Below are positions 34,678 through 43,437 of a stretch of 64,000 bases of DNA, piece by piece. The notes under the pieces are model-generated. The model saw only the letters and a program-made list of their open reading frames with translations. It had not been told where the DNA came from and made no database searches. How positions within the stretch are numbered: the stretch's first letter is position 1; each line of letters begins with the position of its first letter. Origin of the DNA: Agarilytica sp033852165 (lineage in GTDB: Bacteria; Pseudomonadota; Gammaproteobacteria; Pseudomonadales; Cellvibrionaceae); assembly GCA_033852165.1 (NCBI GenBank), contig JAWSUZ010000074.1, forward strand, positions 124,001-188,000, read 5' to 3'. Position numbers and translations under genes: made by a program.

Positions 34678-35492
34678 AGTATGGGCTCTTCTCCCCAAAG
34701 GGCATTACAGAATTCAATAAACGATTGGACGCTAATGGCTTCCGCGCGGAGGCTTAAATCGAGGCCTACGCGTTCGGCTTCTTCATCTGAGACGATGGTC
34801 TTTAGACCATTCCGCAGGGTTTTTCTTCGCTGCTGAAAGGCTTGTCTCACGAATTTATCGAGGTTCTTTAGGTTCTTGGCCGGAAAAGGCAGCGTCAGAT
34901 GAGGCGTGAGGCGAGCGACTGCGGAATTTACCTTAGGCGCGGGTTCAAAGCTCTCTGGCGGCACTTCAATTAGCGACTCAATAGTGCAATGGTATTGCGC
35001 CATAATGCTTAATCGCCCGTAATTCCTATTGCCTGGCCCTGCGACGAGTCGGTTAACGACTTCTTTTTGCAGCATAAAGTGCATGTCTCGCACGATGGAT
35101 TTAATTTCCAACAGGCGAAATATGAGAGCGGTTGAGATGTTGTAAGGTAAGTTTCCAACAATTCTCAGCTTGGGTTGCTCTGCTGAGGTAAGCGCTTGGT
35201 AGTCAAATTTTAGCGCGTCTTGTTGGTGAATTTTAAAATCCCGAAATTTAGCAAACTGGGCTAGGAGAACCGGAATTAAGTCTCGGTCAAGCTCGATAAC
35301 CTGCAAGTCGGGCACTAGGGCTAATAAGGGGCCTGTGATAGCGCCTTGGCCTGGTCCAATCTCAACCACAGTGTCTTCAGGTTTAGGGCCAACAGCCCGG
35401 ACGATATTACTGATAATACTTTGATCGATGAGAAAATTCTGACCAAAGCGTTTGCGGGCTTTGTGCCCGCTGGGGGTGTGTTTACTGGCCAT
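34674..35492 (-). CDS. rsmA: 16S rRNA dimethyladenosine transferase RsmA (KsgA)
   Basis: The 272-residue methyltransferase dimethylates A1518 and A1519 of 16S rRNA late in 30S assembly. The N-terminal KARKRFGQNFLID, the SAM-binding VVEIGPGQGAIT, and the catalytic IVGNLPYNIST (N-L-P-Y) are all present. The C-terminal domain includes FVRQAFQQRRKTLRN. It overlaps pdxA by 11 bases and apaG by four, so translation is coupled. Confidence 0.97.
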   Translation of the reverse strand: MASKHTPSGHKARKRFGQNFLIDQSIISNIVRAVGPKPEDTVVEIGPGQGAITGPLLALVPDLQVIELDRDLIPVLLAQFAKFRDFKIHQQDALKFDYQALTSAEQPKLRIVGNLPYNISTALIFRLLEIKSIVRDMHFMLQKEVVNRLVAGPGNRNYGRLSIMAQYHCTIESLIEVPPESFEPAPKVNSAVARLTPHLTLPFPAKNLKNLDKFVRQAFQQRRKTLRNGLKTIVSDEEAERVGLDLSLRAEAISVQSFIEFCNALWGEEPIL

Positions 35493-36471
35493 TATTTTTT
35501 ACCAATGAATGGGCGATTCGAATAGCTTCAAGCAAGCTACCAAGGTTTGCTTCTCCTTTGCCGGCTAAATCGAGGGCAGTTCCATGATCGACTGAGGTGC
35601 GAACAAAGGGTAATCCTAGTGTTATGTTGACAGATTTACCGAAACCCAAATGTTTGAGTACCGGTAAGCCTTGATCGTGATACATAGCAAGAACAGCATC
35701 CGCTGTTTTTAGGTAATGTGGCGTGAAAAGGGTATCGGCTGGAAGCGGGCCAATGAGTTCAACGTCTTCATCATCAAATGATGACAGTACGGGAATGATG
35801 GTTTCTATCTCTTCACTACCCAAGTGCCCACCTTCTCCTGCGTGGGGGTTTAAACCCGCTACGAGAATTCGTGGTTTATCGATGCGGAATTTTTCTTTGA
35901 GTTCAGCAACCAAAATGCGGGTGACTTCGTGAAGGCTCTCATACGTGAGCGCATCAGATACGTCTTTTAATGGCAGGTGAGTGGTTGCCAAAGCAACGCG
36001 CAGCCCTTCTGTTGCGAGCATCATAACGACTTTGGGGGTATTGCTTCGGTCTGCAAAAAACTCAGTGTGTCCGCTAAAAGGAACGCCTGCATCGTTAATA
36101 ACACTTTTTTGTACTGGACCGGTAATTACCGCATCGGCTTTTTTATCAATACAGAGATCTGCAGCAATTGTCAGTGTTTTGAGAACGTAGTCTGCATTGC
36201 GGATATCGAGTTTACCTGGCGTACTGTCTGCCGCGAGTTTTACGGGCAGTACGTTAAGAACGCCTTGCTCACTGCGGCAAGGCGAATCAATATCATCGAG
36301 TATATGAAGGTCTAAGGCTTTACCAATGAGAGCTGCTCGCGAGAGCAACAGCTCTGGATCAGCGATGGCGATCAATGGGGCAGCATAAAATGTATGACAT
36401 GCCTGTACGCACAACTCCGGACCTATGCCTGCGGGTTCACCGGGAGTGAGTAATAACTTTGGCGCGGTCAT
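35482..36471 (-). CDS. pdxA: 4-hydroxythreonine-4-phosphate dehydrogenase PdxA
   Basis: A 329-residue NAD-dependent enzyme of the DXP-dependent PLP pathway. It opens with LLLTPGEPAGIGPEL, has the substrate and metal ligands in GHTEFFADR, LNPHAGEGG (His) and AMYHDQGLPVLK (His), and ends in the family's VDHGTALDLAGKG block. The start lies four bases after the surA stop. It sits in the surA-pdxA-rsmA row conserved in gammaproteobacteria. Confidence 0.97.
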   Translation of the reverse strand: MTAPKLLLTPGEPAGIGPELCVQACHTFYAAPLIAIADPELLLSRAALIGKALDLHILDDIDSPCRSEQGVLNVLPVKLAADSTPGKLDIRNADYVLKTLTIAADLCIDKKADAVITGPVQKSVINDAGVPFSGHTEFFADRSNTPKVVMMLATEGLRVALATTHLPLKDVSDALTYESLHEVTRILVAELKEKFRIDKPRILVAGLNPHAGEGGHLGSEEIETIIPVLSSFDDEDVELIGPLPADTLFTPHYLKTADAVLAMYHDQGLPVLKHLGFGKSVNITLGLPFVRTSVDHGTALDLAGKGEANLGSLLEAIRIAHSLVKNNGQ

Positions 36472-36474
36472 TAG

Positions 36475-37743
36475 CTATATTTTTTTCTCAATAAAGGCTT
36501 CGTCGCGCATTTCTTGGATCCAGAGTTGAACCTCATCTTCAAAGCGTCTGCTCATGAGTACGTTACGTGCCTTTTGGCGAATAGCCTGGTCAGTCATATC
36601 TTCGTCGCGGCGATCTTCGATGTACATAATGTGCCAACCAAAGCGTGACTTAAATGGCTTGCTGATCTCGCCTATATCGGTGGTCGCCATGGTGCGTTCG
36701 AAGCTCGGTACGAATTGCCCTGGAGATGACCAACCAAGGTCTCCACCTGCAAGTTTTGACGCAATATCTTCAGAGTGCTCTTTAGCGAGAACATCGAATT
36801 CCGCACCATCGATGACGGACTGGCGGATTTCTGCGAGTTTAGCCTCAGCTTGTTTATCGTCCAAAATGGCAGACGTCTTGAGCAAAATATGGCGAACTTT
36901 AGTTTGGTTAACGATTTGTTTCGTTTCGCCGCGTTTACCGTTGAGCTTTAATATGTGAAAACCTGCACCACTTTTGGCTGGTTTTGAAATCTCTCCCCGG
37001 CTTAATGTGGGGGCTATCTCTGCGAAAAGCGTTGGTAGGTCGGTTGACTTTCTCCAGCCCATATCGCCGCCTTTAAGTGCTAGGGGGCCATTGGATTCGG
37101 CTAGAGCCACTTCTTCAAACTTCGCTCCTGATAGAAGTTTTTTGTAGATTCCTTGTGCTTTTTCTTCAACCAATTTTGGGTCTGCGTTGGACGACTGAGC
37201 AATCAAAATATGGCTTAGGTGATAATCTGGTGAGATCCAAAATTTTGCATCAGCTGAATTGAGAAAGTTGTCGATATCTTGTTCTGAAATTTTAATTCGC
37301 GATCGCACCAGGCCCTGACTGAGGTTCTGCATGATCAGCTGTTTTTCAATTTGAGCTCTGAAAGCACTAACACTACTGCCTTCTCTTTCAAGCTGTTGCT
37401 CAAACTGTTGTTCTGTCCAGCCTTGGTTCTGCATGATATTTTGGATAGCTGCAATGATCTCTTGATCGCTCGCTTTAACGCGATAGCGTTTAGCGGCAGT
37501 TAACTGCAAGGTTTCATTGATCAGCTGTTCTAATATCTGCTCACGTAAAATATCAGCTGGCGGTAGGCGCATACCTCCGGCCTGAGCACGGGCGCTGGTT
37601 TCTTTAACGCGGCTATCTAATTCCGTTTGCGTGATCACTTCTTGATCGACGGTTGCGATAATTCTATCGAGAATCTCGATAGCGGCGAAAGTGGGGTAGC
37701 TAAAGGATAAGAGTATGGCGGCAAGGGCAAGAGATTTACGCAT
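36475..37743 (-). CDS. surA: Periplasmic chaperone and PPIase SurA
   Basis: A 422-residue precursor with an N-terminal signal peptide (MRKSLALAAILLSFSYPTFA). The chaperone module follows (LDRIIATVDQEVITQTELD), then two parvulin domains: one around 170-270 (YHLSHILIAQS, GGDMGWRKSTDLP), the other around 280-380 (VRHILLKTSAIL, GGDLGWSSPGQFVPSFE). SurA escorts outer-membrane beta-barrel proteins, including LptD, across the periplasm. It starts 17 bases after the lptD stop, so they are likely cotranscribed. Confidence 0.97.
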   Translation of the reverse strand: MRKSLALAAILLSFSYPTFAAIEILDRIIATVDQEVITQTELDSRVKETSARAQAGGMRLPPADILREQILEQLINETLQLTAAKRYRVKASDQEIIAAIQNIMQNQGWTEQQFEQQLEREGSSVSAFRAQIEKQLIMQNLSQGLVRSRIKISEQDIDNFLNSADAKFWISPDYHLSHILIAQSSNADPKLVEEKAQGIYKKLLSGAKFEEVALAESNGPLALKGGDMGWRKSTDLPTLFAEIAPTLSRGEISKPAKSGAGFHILKLNGKRGETKQIVNQTKVRHILLKTSAILDDKQAEAKLAEIRQSVIDGAEFDVLAKEHSEDIASKLAGGDLGWSSPGQFVPSFERTMATTDIGEISKPFKSRFGWHIMYIEDRRDEDMTDQAIRQKARNVLMSRRFEDEVQLWIQEMRDEAFIEKKI

Positions 37744-37760
37744 TCTATGACAACATGTTG

Positions 37761-40370
37761 TTAGTGAAGTAATTGTTCTCGGGATTCATAGCCAAAGATC
37801 CCATCGTTTAAGATGGAGTTAACTTTAGCGCCAGAGCCTCCAAGGCCTTTAAAGTGCACTTCAAAGAAGATGCCTTGATCGTACTGCGCGTCTTTATTGA
37901 CGACGAGGTTGGCTATATTACTGTCTAGCCAGCGTCTCGCCAAGATCCGGAAGCGATAACAGCAATCGTTGTATTCGAATCCCAAAAAGGTTTCGAGTTC
38001 CTGATTGTTTTGAAAATCATAATTGGCTCGCCCCATCAGTGTCCATTGGTTTCCAATAGGGTAGGTAAAGGAGAGGTCAATCTGATCGATATCTTTAGAT
38101 GCAAGATCATCTGAAATATTGGTATTTACGTCTCTAAGGTAGGAATATGAGATGTTAAAAAGTTTTCTGTAGTCGTTAGACGCAAAGTGTACACCGGTCG
38201 AACCGCGGTTCACGGTCTTGAGTTTCGTGTCATAGATCACGCCGCCAAAAAACTGAGCCTGATTGCTGAGGTTGACGTTGAATTCAGTGGCAAATTCAGA
38301 GTTTGCAGTCCTATCGTCTTCGGTACTGATACCGAATAGGGATACGCTCCTGTCGCGAAAGTGATAGATTTTTCCGGCGCTTAGGCTAAATATTTCTTCG
38401 TCGGTGCTATTACTTCTCCAGCGGGTGGTAAGTCCAAGGGTTACTTGGTGGGCATCATCTAGCCTGTCGCTGCCAATAAAGCGCGAATCTCGATAAAGTT
38501 GGCCGTAGGCAAAGGTGCGTTCAGATGTATCGAAGTTAACGTGTAGGTCTTCTTTCGTGGGATGTGTGACGCCCAGATTGAATAATGCGGAATGATCCGT
38601 GAGCCTTCTGTACAGGTAGTATGCACGCGGCTCTATTGTTTGTGTAAAGTCTCCTGGGCTGTGTTCGAACACAAGGCCAAGATCTAAGGACGCTTGAGGG
38701 GTTGATAGGTCAAAATCCCGTTCTTTATCATCGTTGAAGCGTGAATGTTTATCGATTTGGTAACTCAGCGCTTTGTAGCCAATCTCTGGAACAAAAAAGC
38801 CCCAGGTCGCGCGTTTTTCCCAGCGAACACGGTAGTCGGTGTTGAGCCGAGCGCCTGTTAGCGAGGCGTCAAGGTTCTTTCGATGCTTAAATTGGGTGTA
38901 CTGATTGTCGATGGAGAAAATCCAGTCATTGAGGTTGTAGCGGCCGTTTACGTCAATTTGTGGGAGCTTCCGGTAAGGAGCCTGGATATCCAAAAGCAGT
39001 ACTTGTTGTGTCTGTGCTACGGTCGAAATCTTCCAGTGAGCAAATTGGTAGCCAACTTCCAAAGATTGGTCCAAGAATGTTTGATTCGCCACTGCTAGTG
39101 ATGATGTTCCTAGGTCTCGAAAGTAGTCTTCGTCGCTGGCGCGGGTAAAGTCAGCCCGTGTATACCAGCCTTTGGTGTCGCCAGAATTTTGTTTGAATTG
39201 TACTAACCAACGGGCTGAGCCTTTATGGGGTCTTACTTGTTTTTCGGTGATTGGGTCGTCGATTGAGTCGTCGGTTGGGTCGTCGATAATCTTGTCCAAG
39301 TCTTTATCGCTACTGCCTCCGTCGTCGGGGAGATAGGTAAAGCCGCTTTCGGTACGCATCCAAGAGTTCAAGTAACGGGTTTCGAATTCAATCATGGTGC
39401 CGCGCCCGGAGATAAAGCGCGGTGTAAATGTGGCGTCGTAATTGGGGGCTAGATTCCAGTAGTAAGGGACTGAAAAGTCAATTCCTCCATCGTCGCTGCT
39501 ACTCATGGAGGGGAATAGAAACCCTGTTTGGCGGGCGTCACCGATTGGAAAGGTAATATAGGGTAGATAAAAGACGGGGACTGAGCCGATTTTTAGCTTT
39601 ACGTTTTTGCCGGTTCCTTGGTTGGTCTCTCTGTCGACGGTAATTTTTTCACCTTCGAGAACCCAAGATTCATTTCCTGGTTCGCAACTTGTGACATGGC
39701 CATTGTTTAATTCTATTTTCGAGGCAGAAATTTGTTTAACTGACTCTGCTCCACCGCGCACTTGTTGTTCTTTTAGGATGAACGTGGCTTCATTAAAGCT
39801 AGCTTGGTGTTGAGTGGTACTGATCTCGGCGTATTCACCTTGTATCAGCATGCCGGGCTGACGAATGATGACGTTGCCTTGCAAGGTTGCTCGGTCGGTG
39901 TCGCGTTCGTAAGTCATTTTATTTGCCGATATTGAACGACTGCCCTGGGATACAACGACGTTACCATTGAGTGTGGCTTTATTTCCTTCAACAATAGACG
40001 CGCTGTTAGACTCGACAATCAAGTCTAACTCGTCCAATGACGCGGTAGGCTGGTTGCTGAGGTCTCGTTTACTTTCAACGTAAATGCCGTTACAACCGGG
40101 TGGTATTTTCTTTTGTAGGGCTGGAGGTAGTTGATCGCGAGATAACCAGCCAAAGGGGGATTGAGCTGCAATATTTAGCAGGTGCTCATCATCCGTCTCC
40201 AACATTTCTGAGAATGCGGGTAGAGGCGAGATACAGAGACTTAATACGGCGAGAGACAGCAGTTTGCGCAGCGATTTATGAGGTGAGTCATTTTTAGCTG
40301 CACAGTCTCTGGCGAAAAAAATCGGTTTGAGCTGTGCAAAGCTCTTGTGCATACTGGTGGTCCGATACAA
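37761..40370 (-). CDS. lptD: LPS-assembly outer-membrane protein LptD
   Basis: The 869-residue product has a signal sequence (LLSLAVLSLCISPLPAFS, about residues 36-53) after an unusually long N-terminal stretch; an internal ATG at 40352 would shorten it by six residues. The periplasmic OstA/jellyroll domain follows (SASIVEGNKATLNGNVVVSQ), then a C-terminal beta-barrel rich in alternating polar and aromatic strands. LptD with LptE inserts lipopolysaccharide into the outer leaflet. Cys residues for the usual disulfides are present (C73-like near the N-terminus and CC near the C-terminus in NDCCYRFR). A predicted external loop holds Asp-rich repeats. It precedes surA. Confidence 0.95.
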   Translation of the reverse strand: MYRTTSMHKSFAQLKPIFFARDCAAKNDSPHKSLRKLLSLAVLSLCISPLPAFSEMLETDDEHLLNIAAQSPFGWLSRDQLPPALQKKIPPGCNGIYVESKRDLSNQPTASLDELDLIVESNSASIVEGNKATLNGNVVVSQGSRSISANKMTYERDTDRATLQGNVIIRQPGMLIQGEYAEISTTQHQASFNEATFILKEQQVRGGAESVKQISASKIELNNGHVTSCEPGNESWVLEGEKITVDRETNQGTGKNVKLKIGSVPVFYLPYITFPIGDARQTGFLFPSMSSSDDGGIDFSVPYYWNLAPNYDATFTPRFISGRGTMIEFETRYLNSWMRTESGFTYLPDDGGSSDKDLDKIIDDPTDDSIDDPITEKQVRPHKGSARWLVQFKQNSGDTKGWYTRADFTRASDEDYFRDLGTSSLAVANQTFLDQSLEVGYQFAHWKISTVAQTQQVLLLDIQAPYRKLPQIDVNGRYNLNDWIFSIDNQYTQFKHRKNLDASLTGARLNTDYRVRWEKRATWGFFVPEIGYKALSYQIDKHSRFNDDKERDFDLSTPQASLDLGLVFEHSPGDFTQTIEPRAYYLYRRLTDHSALFNLGVTHPTKEDLHVNFDTSERTFAYGQLYRDSRFIGSDRLDDAHQVTLGLTTRWRSNSTDEEIFSLSAGKIYHFRDRSVSLFGISTEDDRTANSEFATEFNVNLSNQAQFFGGVIYDTKLKTVNRGSTGVHFASNDYRKLFNISYSYLRDVNTNISDDLASKDIDQIDLSFTYPIGNQWTLMGRANYDFQNNQELETFLGFEYNDCCYRFRILARRWLDSNIANLVVNKDAQYDQGIFFEVHFKGLGGSGAKVNSILNDGIFGYESREQLLH
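39251..39286. repeat. Three 12-bp repeats in lptD
   Basis: TTGGGTCGTCGA, TTGAGTCGTCGG and TTGGGTCGTCGA lie head to tail. On the coding strand they give DDPT-DDSI-DDPI inside a strongly acidic segment of LptD, which is expected to be a surface loop of the barrel. Copy number could differ between strains without a frameshift. Confidence 0.85.
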
Positions 40371-40480
40371 TCATGATACTGACGAAGGCGACGATTATAG
40401 TGCTAACGCTAGGTAAAATGAAAACTTGTCTTACTAATATTTTACAAACGTTTAAAAGATCGGTTCATGGAGGTGACTTT

Positions 40481-40525
40481 TTGTCGAATATTACACACAA
40501 GGGTGTTGAATATTGTGGGTTTTGA
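40481..40525 (+). CDS. Possible 14-codon leader peptide ahead of amgK
   Basis: GGAGGTGA at 40469-40476 is a full match to the 16S rRNA 3' end and sits seven bases before a TTG. That TTG opens a 14-codon frame (MSNITHKGVEYCGF) ending at TGA 40523-40525. The frame is out of register with amgK and overlaps its likely start. It could couple translation into amgK, or an indel could have displaced the site from the gene. Confidence 0.35.
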   Translation: MSNITHKGVEYCGF

Positions 40526-41567
40526 ATCTGAATTAAAACAGTGGGTAGTGGCCAAAATTATCGCTACAGAACCCGAATTTAAATGTGAAAATATGAGCTG
40601 GCAGGCATTGTCTGGTGATGCCGGTTTTCGTAACTATTTTCGCGTACAGCATAATCGCTGTAAGTTGTTGGCTGTTTTTTCTCCTCCTGAGACGGAAAAT
40701 AATCTCGCTTTTTTGACGATAGCTGAGTTTTTACTCGGGCAATGTGTGCGTGTCCCTAAGATCGTTGCTCACGATATAGACAAAGGCCTTTTCCTTATTG
40801 AGGATCTTGGCGAGACTTTGTACCTCGACCACCTAGATGCAGAATCTGTTGATGTAATGTATGGCGAGGCATTGCTAGAACTCATACAAATACAGTTGTC
40901 TCCGCCTCATCAGGAGGTGTTTCCGCTTTATGATCGAGAAAATTTGTTGGTAGAAATGGATTTATTCCCCCAGTGGTTTGTGGGCACCATGCTCGGTCAT
41001 GAATTGACGAGTGACGAACGTACGATGCTTGATAACTGTTTCGAGGTTTTGGTCGTTAGTGCGGAAGAGCAAACACAAGTTCTGGTCCATCGGGATTATC
41101 ATTCACGAAATATTGTGTATGGTCAAAATGGCGTACCGGGAATTATTGATTTTCAGGATGCGGTTATTGGCCCATTTACCTACGATGTCGCCTCTCTTTT
41201 ACGAGACTGTTATATAGAATGGCCGCAAGAGGATGTTGAAAAGTGGTTGTTTGCTTACGGCAATATGGCTGCTGATGCGGGGGTGATGCCATCAGTTTCT
41301 CAAGAGTGTTTATTACGCTGGTTTGATCTGATGGGCTTGCAGAGACATATCAAAGTTTTGGGGATATTTGCTCGACTGTCGTTGCGTGATGGCAAGCATG
41401 GTTATCTAAATGATTTGCCGTTGGTGGTGAAATATGTACGATCGGTGAGCGGGCGGTATGAAGAGCTGAAGCCTTTTTCTTCTTGGTTCGAAGGTGTCTT
41501 AGTGCCGCTTATTGATCAGCAGAGTTGGTCTAGTCGCTTTAAAAATAGTCGCGTTAAAAGTAGCTGA
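40506..41567 (+). CDS. amgK: Cell-wall amino-sugar kinase AmgK
   Basis: A roughly 353-residue aminoglycoside-phosphotransferase-fold kinase that phosphorylates MurNAc (and GlcNAc) at the anomeric position in peptidoglycan recycling. LSGDAGFRNYFRV is the family's N-terminal mark, LFLIEDLGE the hinge, LVHRDYHSRNIVY the catalytic loop (H-R-D...N) and GIIDFQDAVIGP the metal-binding Asp. The start is uncertain: the frame is open from ATG 40467, while homologues begin about where TTG 40506 or GTG 40515 lies. The divergent lptD gene and the adjacent murU match Pseudomonas. Confidence 0.9.
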   Translation: MNIVGFESELKQWVVAKIIATEPEFKCENMSWQALSGDAGFRNYFRVQHNRCKLLAVFSPPETENNLAFLTIAEFLLGQCVRVPKIVAHDIDKGLFLIEDLGETLYLDHLDAESVDVMYGEALLELIQIQLSPPHQEVFPLYDRENLLVEMDLFPQWFVGTMLGHELTSDERTMLDNCFEVLVVSAEEQTQVLVHRDYHSRNIVYGQNGVPGIIDFQDAVIGPFTYDVASLLRDCYIEWPQEDVEKWLFAYGNMAADAGVMPSVSQECLLRWFDLMGLQRHIKVLGIFARLSLRDGKHGYLNDLPLVVKYVRSVSGRYEELKPFSSWFEGVLVPLIDQQSWSSRFKNSRVKSS

Positions 41568-41574
41568 GGAATCT

Positions 41575-42273
41575 ATGGCAAGGTTAGATAAAGCCTTTAT
41601 TTTGGCGGCGGGCCGGGGCGAACGTATGCGTCCGCTGACCGAACATTTGCCTAAGCCCCTACTTTCTGTAGGTGCGGAAACCTTACTTGATCGACAAATT
41701 ACGAAACTTGTTGCTGCCGGTATTAGGGATATCATCATTAATACGGCATATTTGGGGCATTTAATTGCCGAACACCTTGGTGATGGTTCTCAATTTGGTG
41801 CTTCTATACAGGTTTCCTGCGAGGCGTCCCCTTTGGAAACCGCTGGGGCGATTGCGCACGCGTCTAGCATGCTGGGTGAAGATCCTTTCCTGTTGGTTAA
41901 TGGGGATGTCTGGATGGATTTGGATTTCGGAGACTTGCTTGATCGAGCACCGGAGCTGGGCGCTGGCGCTGGCCATTTGGTGTTTGTTGATAATCCTTCG
42001 CATAAATCTTCAGGAGATTTTGCACTGGACAACGGTCGAGTCAGAATACCGGGGGCATCTCAAGAAAGCTTTACATTTAGTGGCGTGAGTATTTTATCGC
42101 CATCCCTGATAACAGCATATCCAAAGTGCCGCGAAGCCTTTCCTTTGCGAGAGGTGTTTGATTGGGCAATAGAGGATGACCGTTTAACGGGAGAACTCTA
42201 TAAGGGGTATTGGTTAGATGTTGGTACGCCGGAGCGGTTGGAAGCTTTGCGATCTCATGTCTTACTAGGCTAA
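41575..42273 (+). CDS. murU: MurNAc-1-phosphate uridylyltransferase MurU
   Basis: The 232-residue nucleotidyltransferase converts MurNAc-1-P and UTP to UDP-MurNAc. This closes a recycling bypass around the fosfomycin-sensitive MurA step. Visible are the UTP-binding LAAGRGERMRPLTEHLPKPL, the metal-binding LLVNGDVWMD and the C-terminal YWLDVGTPERLEALRS. A TGAGGAATCT site precedes the ATG at 41575, which lies seven bases after the amgK stop. The pair acts consecutively. Confidence 0.95.
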   Translation: MARLDKAFILAAGRGERMRPLTEHLPKPLLSVGAETLLDRQITKLVAAGIRDIIINTAYLGHLIAEHLGDGSQFGASIQVSCEASPLETAGAIAHASSMLGEDPFLLVNGDVWMDLDFGDLLDRAPELGAGAGHLVFVDNPSHKSSGDFALDNGRVRIPGASQESFTFSGVSILSPSLITAYPKCREAFPLREVFDWAIEDDRLTGELYKGYWLDVGTPERLEALRSHVLLG

Positions 42274-42364
42274 TGAAGGCTCACCTAAAAAAGATGGCAG
42301 CTGTGTAGCTGAAAAGCACCTCTAGCTTAAACAATATGCATTAAGCCTATGTTTCTCTGCGCAG

Positions 42365-43390
42365 CTATTTTCGTTCGATTTCTACCCCTTTCGCGTGCTT
42401 GTTCAAAAAACCTCTAACTCTGCGCGTTAGCCTGTTTTCTGATGTTGCGTCGGTACTGGTTGGGCGTAAAACCTTTAATTGGTAATAGTTGAGGATGCCT
42501 TTTGCTCTTGCGGCCTTTGCACGCTGAAGTGTTTCTACCTCATCTAAGAAGTGCTCTCCGTAATAGAGGTCTAAAACGGGTAGGTTAGGGTCGTTGAAAA
42601 AGTGGGGCAATGCTTTGTCGCTGAGAGGGATCTGGTTTCTTGCGCTAACCAGGACGACCGCTCTGATTGGGCGCTGGATCTTACCCGATCTCATTCCTGG
42701 TGATTTTTGATCTGAAGATAAATCGTCAATAAATTTCATTGTTCGGGTTGCTCCGAGGCCATGCCCGACAATGACGATATTATATTGACCCTGGGCTTTT
42801 AAAAAGGCGATGGCGGCCGCGATACGGCCGTCACTTTCGTTCTCTGGATTGGCTTTTGAGTGTGAACTCATGGTTGTAAGCGACATTTTATCGCTGGGTT
42901 GCTTCGTTTGCTTGCTGTTATTTTCCGTTTCCGCTTTTGGCGCTGGTCGGGGCGGTACTGTGCTTTGAGCGACAGGGGGAAGGTTAATGGCGAGTGTGGC
43001 CCAGCCGTGGTGGCTGAGGTTATTGCGTATTGCATTGATTTCATACGGTGTATCAACGGATTGCCCTTCTCCGTGGAGAATCAAAACGGCTCCGAAAGGA
43101 TTGCCGGTTTTGTCAGCCTGCCATAGGGCTAGGAATTTTTCGCCATTGACTTCCAGCCATTCGATATCCTGATCTTCCATTTCTTCCGTGAGCAGGTCCA
43201 ACATCCTATTAGCCATGGTTTTTGATGTTTGGGCTGCATTAGCATTTTTTACCCTATCCGATTCGGATTGAGTTGATTGATCGGCGCTCATCGAATTATT
43301 CGTATTTTCGGCGTATACCGGGTTCCAAGCCAGTAGAATGAGTAAATAGGCATGTGAAAAGGTGATCAAATGATTCATTGCTATGCTCAC
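42365..43390 (-). CDS. DUF3530 secreted alpha/beta-hydrolase-like protein
   Basis: A 341-residue protein with an N-terminal signal peptide (LITFSHAYLLILLAWNPVYA). The mature part resembles DUF3530, an alpha/beta-hydrolase-like family of Pseudomonas and relatives. FGAVLILHGEGQSVDTPYEI corresponds to the oxyanion strand, and IVIVGHGLGATRTMKFI carries the nucleophile elbow with a Gly-His-Gly in place of the usual G-x-S-x-G. The catalytic Ser thus seems to be missing, so hydrolase activity is doubtful. A low-complexity segment of Lys, Ser and Asn lies in the middle. It converges with murU. Confidence 0.85.
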   Translation of the reverse strand: MSIAMNHLITFSHAYLLILLAWNPVYAENTNNSMSADQSTQSESDRVKNANAAQTSKTMANRMLDLLTEEMEDQDIEWLEVNGEKFLALWQADKTGNPFGAVLILHGEGQSVDTPYEINAIRNNLSHHGWATLAINLPPVAQSTVPPRPAPKAETENNSKQTKQPSDKMSLTTMSSHSKANPENESDGRIAAAIAFLKAQGQYNIVIVGHGLGATRTMKFIDDLSSDQKSPGMRSGKIQRPIRAVVLVSARNQIPLSDKALPHFFNDPNLPVLDLYYGEHFLDEVETLQRAKAARAKGILNYYQLKVLRPTSTDATSENRLTRRVRGFLNKHAKGVEIERK

Positions 43391-43437
43391 ATCAAGTAAA
43401 ATGACAAACTTTTAAATCCTGGGTAAAGGAAAATTAC

